Source of the DNA: Leadbetterella sp051649345
GTDB taxonomy: Bacteria; Bacteroidota; Bacteroidia; Cytophagales; Spirosomataceae
Length of the DNA stretch: 13,018 bases
Direction of reading: 5' to 3'
Assembly (NCBI GenBank): GCA_051649345.1
Contig: JBOFGX010000281.1
Span: forward strand, 1 to 13,018
The notes under the pieces are model-generated. The model made no database searches. It was not told the origin of the DNA and saw only the letters and a list, made by a program, of their open reading frames with translations. Positions 8,655 through 13,018 of this stretch are shown piece by piece. Both the position numbers and the translations under genes were made by a program. Positions within the stretch are counted from its first letter, which is position 1; every line of letters begins with the position of its first letter.

Positions 8655-8689
8655 CAAAAATACGGGGAAACTTCATTCATAGTTTCAAA
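8655..8689 (-). promoter_or_regulatory. Bacteroidota-type promoter of the uvrA unit
   Basis: On the minus strand a TTTG (plus positions 8686-8689) and a TATTTTTG (8655-8662) are separated by 23 nt. This matches the Bacteroidota consensus of TTTG at -33 and TAnnTTTG at -7 with a 17-23 nt spacer, here at its upper limit. The -7 box ends 5 nt before the chosen uvrA ATG, implying a transcript with almost no leader. Confidence 0.5.
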
Positions 8690-8854
8690 ACACTAAAACT
8701 CAAGTAAAGTTTTTATGATTTTGATTGTCTTTTTTGAACCATTCACAATTACCCTTTTTTGCATTTATAATTCCCCTTCGACTAATTGTGCTCTTCATTT
8801 CTCCTTATTGACCCATTGTATTCTAGATTACTAGGTAAACATCTGGAGAAATCG

Positions 8855-8862
8855 TACCTTTG
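8855..8862 (+). promoter_or_regulatory. TAnnTTTG -7 box of the HAD/DUF5916/methyltransferase unit
   Basis: TACCTTTG fits the Bacteroidota -7 consensus exactly and ends 4 nt before the ATG at 8867. No convincing TTTG lies 17-23 nt upstream, so the -33 half is weak or absent. Its placement mirrors the divergent uvrA box and again suggests a very short or absent 5' leader. Confidence 0.45.
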
Positions 8863-8866
8863 CTGT

Positions 8867-9508
8867 ATGAACATACAGGCTGTAATTTTTGACATGGACG
8901 GTGTCATTTGTCATACCAACCCGTACCACAGTAAGGCATTCGATATTTTTTTCCAAAGGAGAGGCATTCACGCCACCGAAGAAGAGTACAAAGCTCACAT
9001 GTACGGCAAAAGTAATTCTTATATTTTTACTCATTTTTTTGGTCGACCGTTAGACACAGAAGAGCTCGATGCTGTAGCGAATGAGAAAGAAGCTCTTTTC
9101 CGTGAGATATATGCAGATCATATTCAGTGTATTGATGGATGGCTTGAATTCTTAGATGATCTCAAATCGAATGGAATCAAAACAGGCGTGGCAACCTCTG
9201 CCCCTAGAGCAAATCTTGACCTTATCATGGGAACGCTTGGCTTCGAATCCAAAATGGAGTCTATTCTTGCTTGGGAGAATGTAGTCAATCATAAACCACA
9301 TCCTGAAGTTTACCTTAATTCAGCCAAAAATCTAGGTTGCACACCTGACCAATGCATTGTGTTTGAGGATTCCTTTTCTGGAGTAAGTGCGGGGCTTAAT
9401 GCCTCTATGAAAGTTGTGGGGGTTTTATCTTCGCATACCGTAGAAGAGTTACCGACTTGTGATATGTATATTTCTGATTATAAAAATCTTAAATGGCCCA
9501 TTTTCTAA
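8867..9508 (+). CDS. HAD-superfamily hydrolase, beta-phosphoglucomutase-like
   Basis: A 213-residue cytoplasmic phosphatase or phosphomutase of HAD subfamily I. Motif I FDMDGV (8-13) supplies the nucleophile Asp9 and acid/base Asp11. Motif II is VATSA (Thr110/Ser111), motif III Lys143 in NHKPHPEVY, and motif IV Glu167-Asp168 in FEDSFSGV. A helical cap spans roughly residues 16-85. The pattern groups it with beta-PGM/Gph-type enzymes acting on sugar phosphates, but the substrate is not readable. The frame extends upstream to 8786, but the ATG at 8867 puts the FDMDG strand at the usual N-terminal position and lies just after a -7 box, so I prefer it. The stop overlaps the start of the DUF5916 gene by 16 nt, indicating coupled translation. 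Confidence 0.92.
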   Translation: MNIQAVIFDMDGVICHTNPYHSKAFDIFFQRRGIHATEEEYKAHMYGKSNSYIFTHFFGRPLDTEELDAVANEKEALFREIYADHIQCIDGWLEFLDDLKSNGIKTGVATSAPRANLDLIMGTLGFESKMESILAWENVVNHKPHPEVYLNSAKNLGCTPDQCIVFEDSFSGVSAGLNASMKVVGVLSSHTVEELPTCDMYISDYKNLKWPIF

Positions 9509-11775
9509 AAATATTTTGCCTTTCTACATTACTTAGTATTCAACTGTTTGCTCAGCAAGACAATTATTTGGTAAAGTATACCTCAGATAAGATTATAATT
9601 GATGGTATTCTCGATGAAGCTGCTTGGAAAATAGCCGATACCATTCAAGATTTTCAACAATATTTTCCAAATGATAATGTCAAAGCGGAATACGATTCTC
9701 ACATAAAAATAGTACAGTCAGATAAATTCATTTATGTGGCAGGTACTCTGTTTGCAAAGGGCAATAAGTTTATAACGCCTTCCTATAGACGGGATTTTAG
9801 ACCGCTTGGCAATGACAACATTACACTTTGTTTCGATACGTTTTCTGACAAAACCAACGGATTCTTGTTTGGTACAAATCCTTTTGGTGTACAGCGTGAA
9901 GGCCTTATGTCCAATGGTGCCACAGATGGTAGCTCACTCAATACATTCTGGGACAATAAATGGTACGTAGAATCTAAAATAGGAGAAAACTGTTGGTATT
10001 TTGAAGCTGCTATTCCACTTAATGTTTTACGATATAATGAAAACAGCACTACATGGAATTTCAAAGCCTATCGATTTGATTCTCAGTCCAATGAAACGAG
10101 CGTCAGCACACCCCTAATTCGTACACAAATCTTAATGGCCTTAGCATTTACACGAAAAATTACATTTGAAAGACCATTGAAAAAATCAGGCAGGAACGTA
10201 TCCTTGATCCCTTATGTATCTTTCAGTCATGCTAAAGATTTTGAGAAAGTTAACCCTAGTGACGGATTTAGACCTTCTGTTGGCTTTGATGCAAAAATAG
10301 GTGTTTCTTCGGGTTTGAATTTAGACGTCACCGTGAATCCTGATTTCTCAAATGCGGAAGCTGATCGACAAATCGTAAATCTCACCCGCTTTGATCTCAA
10401 CCTACCTGAGCAACGTCAGTTTTTCTTAGAAAATGCAGATTTGTTCACGTCTTTTGGAGCTCACTTATCCAATCCTTTTGTTCCTCCAACATCCAATTTA
10501 GGAATTGGAAATCAACTCTATTCTCCATTCTTCTCTAGAAATGTTGGAATAGGCAAAGACACGTCAACCGACCTTTCGGTACAAAACAGAATAAACTATG
10601 GATTACGACTCAGTGGCAAGATCAATAGCAACTGGCGAATTGGGGTTTTGAACACCCAAACGGCAAGTGATTCATCCAGGGGTATAAATGGAGAGAATTT
10701 CTCCGTATTGGTTCTTCAAAAAAAGGTGTTTAGCAGTTCCAATGTTTCTTTTATATATGCCAATAAATTTTTCAGTAAAAAAGACACCTTGGGTTCACTC
10801 GGTTCAAAAAATGTGGTAGGACTTGAATACAACCTACAAACCAAGAATAATAAGTGGCAAGGCAAATTATATCAGCATTTTTCATTAGAAAACAACCAAC
10901 CTCAAAATGCGTTTGCACATGGTGGGTATTTAAACTATACGACCACTAAAATCGTTGCCCGATGGAGTCATGACATATTGGGAGCGGGTTTTAATGCCCC
11001 CATGGGATTTGTACCTCGAAACAATTTTTGGCATGTTAATCCTACGATTGGATATAATTTTTTTCCGAAATCAAAAATATTCAACAGAATCAGCACGGGG
11101 GTGAATTACGATAATTACTATGGTCAAGCCGAAGTTACTAACATAAACCCAAGTGATACAAGCCTCATAAATCTCGCTGTGGAGACCGACAGAAAAATAG
11201 GATTGTTTACGTCTATGGTTTTCCAAAACAATATCCGTTTATTGATAAGTGCAAATCAAAATGTAACCTACCTTCTTAAAGACTTTGATATCCTTCGTTT
11301 GGATGATGACAAGACCGTACTTACTAAAAATCGTAGTTTTACCTATTACAATTTGGAGGCTACCCTTACCACAGATCAACGCAAGCCTTTATATGCTGGT
11401 TTTACACCGAATATTGGACAATACTACGATGGAACCCTTACCTCTTTATCGGGATACTTTATTTATCGATTTCAGCCCTACGGTCAAATTCAAATGAATT
11501 ATAGCTATAACGATATTCGCGTATCCATTGGTCAACGTAAATTATACGTCATTGGACCCAATCTTGATTTAACATTATCGAGAAAATTGTTCATATCCAA
11601 TTATCTACAATACAATTCAGGAATAAAAAATTTCAACATCAACTCCAGATTGCAGTATAGATTTGCTCCTGTGTCAGACATATTTTTGGTTTTCACAAAT
11701 AACTACGGTACTGAAAACTGGAATTCTAAAAACCGTGCTATTTTCTTCAAATTCAACTATTGGTTTAGTATATAA
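9493..11775 (+). CDS. DUF5916 outer-membrane protein with N-terminal CBM9-like domain
   Basis: A 760-residue exported protein. A signal peptide (residues 1-20, hydrophobic core about 7-19, cleavage likely after LFA) leads into a carbohydrate-binding family 9-like domain (about 30-230) opened by IDGILDEAAWKIAD (36-49). The remainder is the DUF5916 domain: a strand-rich stretch with the characteristic NPDFSNAEADRQIVNLTRF (282-300) and PEQRQFFLENADLF (305-318). It then continues as amphipathic strands with aromatic ends to the last residues (FKFNYWFSI), as expected for an outer-membrane beta-barrel. Function in this Bacteroidota-rich family is unproven; binding or passage of a glycan or peptide ligand is inference. 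It has no T9SS tail, consistent with residence in the outer membrane. The ATG overlaps the HAD gene by 16 nt, and the methyltransferase gene starts 2 nt after its stop. Confidence 0.9.
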   Translation: MAHFLKIFCLSTLLSIQLFAQQDNYLVKYTSDKIIIDGILDEAAWKIADTIQDFQQYFPNDNVKAEYDSHIKIVQSDKFIYVAGTLFAKGNKFITPSYRRDFRPLGNDNITLCFDTFSDKTNGFLFGTNPFGVQREGLMSNGATDGSSLNTFWDNKWYVESKIGENCWYFEAAIPLNVLRYNENSTTWNFKAYRFDSQSNETSVSTPLIRTQILMALAFTRKITFERPLKKSGRNVSLIPYVSFSHAKDFEKVNPSDGFRPSVGFDAKIGVSSGLNLDVTVNPDFSNAEADRQIVNLTRFDLNLPEQRQFFLENADLFTSFGAHLSNPFVPPTSNLGIGNQLYSPFFSRNVGIGKDTSTDLSVQNRINYGLRLSGKINSNWRIGVLNTQTASDSSRGINGENFSVLVLQKKVFSSSNVSFIYANKFFSKKDTLGSLGSKNVVGLEYNLQTKNNKWQGKLYQHFSLENNQPQNAFAHGGYLNYTTTKIVARWSHDILGAGFNAPMGFVPRNNFWHVNPTIGYNFFPKSKIFNRISTGVNYDNYYGQAEVTNINPSDTSLINLAVETDRKIGLFTSMVFQNNIRLLISANQNVTYLLKDFDILRLDDDKTVLTKNRSFTYYNLEATLTTDQRKPLYAGFTPNIGQYYDGTLTSLSGYFIYRFQPYGQIQMNYSYNDIRVSIGQRKLYVIGPNLDLTLSRKLFISNYLQYNSGIKNFNINSRLQYRFAPVSDIFLVFTNNYGTENWNSKNRAIFFKFNYWFSI

Positions 11776-11777
11776 AT

Positions 11778-12479
11778 ATGCCAACACTCTATCTTTTACC
11801 CACTGTTTTAGCTCCAGATACTCAAAAAAGTGTATTAGCTCCTGAAGTGATTACCTGTATTCAAAACACAAAAATATTCTTTGCTGAAAACATTAAAACC
11901 ACGCGTAGACATATATCTGCCTTGGGATTGGGTATTGTGATTGACGACCTCACCTTTCATGAAATAGATGCAAAAACCAAAGAGAACGAACTCTTTGAAA
12001 TCCTATCTCAAAACTCAGACAATCTAGCAGTTATCTCCGAATCTGGGTGCCCTGGAGTTGCTGATCCAGGAGCTATGGTTGTAGAAATGGCCCATCAGCT
12101 AAACTATACAGTACGTCCATTAGTAGGCCCGAGCTCTATCTTGTTATCCTTAATGGCTTCTGGTCTTAATGGGCAAAGCTTTTCTTTTCATGGCTACCTA
12201 CCCATTGAAGAAAAAGACAGAGAAAAACGACTAAAATCTCTTGAAAATATTTCTTTGCAACAGAAACAAACCCAACTTTTTATAGAAACTCCGTACCGCA
12301 ACAAACAGATATTAGCCGCCTTACTCAAAGTATTGAATCCCAATACCCAACTATGTATTGCTTGCAATATCACTGCAGAAGACGAATTCATCAAAACAGG
12401 ATCTATCAGCTATTGGAGAAAGCTATCCCAGCTTCCTGACCTCCACAAAAAACCTTGTATGTTTTTGTTTTTGGCGTGA
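11778..12479 (+). CDS. Short RsmI-like SAM-dependent methyltransferase (tetrapyrrole methylase fold)
   Basis: A 233-residue protein related to RsmI, the 16S rRNA C1402 2'-O-ribose methyltransferase, but shorter than typical RsmI (about 280 residues). Shared features are the SESGCPGVADPG loop (87-98, RsmI: SDAGTPxxxDPG), VGPSSILLSLMASGL (116-130) with the following FHGYLP (137-142), and ETPYRN (170-175). It lacks the N-terminal TPIGN glycine-rich segment of RsmI (here LYLLPTVLAP), and its C-terminal region is shortened. Bacteroidota often carry such a short paralogue beside a canonical rsmI, so I leave the symbol blank; the target could be RNA or something else. It is the last gene of the HAD-DUF5916 unit, starting 2 nt after the DUF5916 stop, and is followed by a strong hairpin. 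Confidence 0.87.
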   Translation: MPTLYLLPTVLAPDTQKSVLAPEVITCIQNTKIFFAENIKTTRRHISALGLGIVIDDLTFHEIDAKTKENELFEILSQNSDNLAVISESGCPGVADPGAMVVEMAHQLNYTVRPLVGPSSILLSLMASGLNGQSFSFHGYLPIEEKDREKRLKSLENISLQQKQTQLFIETPYRNKQILAALLKVLNPNTQLCIACNITAEDEFIKTGSISYWRKLSQLPDLHKKPCMFLFLA

Positions 12480-12485
12480 GGATTA

Positions 12486-12533
12486 TTTAAAAACAAAGCA
12501 AGTCTTAATTTAAATTAGACTTTTGTTTTTAAA
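12486..12533. terminator. Bidirectional intrinsic terminator between convergent genes
   Basis: A long inverted repeat starts 7 nt after the methyltransferase stop. The left arm is 12486-12505 and the right arm 12517-12533, giving 17 paired bases with a 3-nt GCA bulge at 12498-12500. The loop (TAATTTAAATT) can pair further with its flank. The right arm contains T runs and the left arm A runs, so it can end transcription from either side. A second minor dyad, TGGTAG (12552-12557) with CTACCA (12572-12577), follows. Confidence 0.7.
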
Positions 12534-12626
12534 CCAGACGATACAATTATGTGGTAGCGAGACACATTTTACTACCAAACTACTATCAACAAAGATTAAA
12601 TGTTTTGAATATGAAAAAGATGTATT

Positions 12627-13018
12627 TTACTTTTTTATTTTAAAATATTCTTTATTAAATCTATCTAGAATTAAATAATATGTCTCTGCTTTTGGGTTTT
12701 TAGAATTTGAAATCGTTTCTTCAAATAACTTTAAAATTTCTCCATTACTTTCAATTAAGCTTCTCATATTATTTTTATTAACAGGAATAAATTGCCCAGA
12801 AAAAATATCAAAACAAATGATATCTTTCCCAAATTTTATTAACCTATTAGCAGAAAGACTACCCGATATCCCTCCAACTGCCCCCCCAATTATAGACTTT
12901 GTAAGAATTTCTTCATAATCAAAATAATCGTCAGATATTAAGAAATATGGACCTTCAGATAATACCTCTACAAAATAATTTTTAGCTATATTTTGATAAT
13001 TATTGGCATTCAAATATA
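12627..13018 (-). CDS. Hypothetical protein, cut by right edge
   Basis: A minus-strand frame runs from the right edge of the window to a TAA at 12627-12629, giving about 130 visible residues. No ATG lies near its visible beginning; the first candidate is a TTG (13011-13013) with the frame still open behind it, so the start probably lies outside. The visible part holds SEGPYFLISDDYFDYEEIL, then a glycine-rich hydrophobic stretch (KSIIGGAVGGISGSLSA) that could be a membrane or glycine-zipper segment. A charged helical C-terminus ending in KIKK follows. I do not recognise the family. It converges on the methyltransferase unit across the bidirectional terminator. Sampled GC is about 27%, lower than in uvrA, as is common for fast-evolving accessory genes. 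Confidence 0.65.
   Translation of the reverse strand, partial: YLNANNYQNIAKNYFVEVLSEGPYFLISDDYFDYEEILTKSIIGGAVGGISGSLSANRLIKFGKDIICFDIFSGQFIPVNKNNMRSLIESNGEILKLFEETISNSKNPKAETYYLILDRFNKEYFKIKK

Noticed and set aside
8650..8676. Nine-residue longer N-terminus of UvrA beginning at 8676
   Set aside because: The extension overlaps the TAnnTTTG box and adds hydrophobic residues not expected on UvrA. It stays possible, but the ATG at 8649 is preferred.
8786..8866. Upstream extension of the HAD gene to an ATG at 8786
   Set aside because: The extra 27 residues do not resemble a HAD N-terminus and span the -7 box; the ATG at 8867 fits the family.
1..13018. CRISPR arrays, tRNA or rRNA genes, insertion sequences, phage or defence genes
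   Set aside because: Reading by eye found no regularly spaced repeats, no tRNA-like cloverleaf and no transposase or integrase motifs.

Overview
The window is AT-rich bacterial DNA that looks chromosomal and comes from a Bacteroidota member, most likely a Cytophagales-type (Cytophagia) bacterium. The indications are a type IX secretion (T9SS) C-terminal sorting domain on a large surface protein, a CBM9-like/DUF5916 outer-membrane protein, a CruF-type carotenoid hydratase, weak ribosome-binding sites, and TAnnTTTG -7 promoter boxes typical of the phylum. I see no rRNA, tRNA, CRISPR array, insertion sequence or phage gene.

Layout, left to right. (1) 1-2742 (+): the 3' part of a large secreted protein, cut by the left edge. 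It has FN3-like repeats, a propeller-like middle, Ig-like modules and a T9SS type A tail. (2) 2870-3682 (-): a classical short-chain dehydrogenase, convergent with gene 1. (3) 3819-4376 (-): a small lipoprotein of unknown function. (4) A very AT-rich spacer with stacked dyad symmetries. (5) A minus-strand unit read leftward from about 8649: uvrA, then after 3 nt a small membrane-anchored hypothetical protein, then after 20 nt a cruF-like carotenoid hydratase. (6) A 217-nt divergent promoter region (8650-8866). (7) A plus-strand unit of three tightly packed genes: a HAD phosphatase of the beta-phosphoglucomutase type, a DUF5916 outer-membrane protein whose start overlaps the HAD stop, and, 2 nt later, a short RsmI-like (tetrapyrrole-methylase fold) methyltransferase. 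(8) A strong bidirectional hairpin terminator. (9) A convergent AT-rich hypothetical gene cut by the right edge.

How the genes work together. The most suggestive association is uvrA (nucleotide excision repair of UV damage) upstream of, and apparently co-transcribed with, a carotenoid-pathway enzyme; this could join DNA repair and photoprotection, but that is inference. The HAD/DUF5916/methyltransferase unit is compact and probably translationally coupled, yet its shared purpose is not evident. The two edge genes look more AT-rich than the uvrA core (hand-counted 60-nt lines: 27-35% versus about 45% GC), which fits faster-evolving accessory genes at the flanks. I found no clear defence system or other dramatic undescribed system. 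The items most worth a second look are the leaderless-looking divergent promoters, the UvrA lacking one CxxC pair, the short RsmI paralogue, the multi-domain T9SS cargo and the AT-only dyad cluster.
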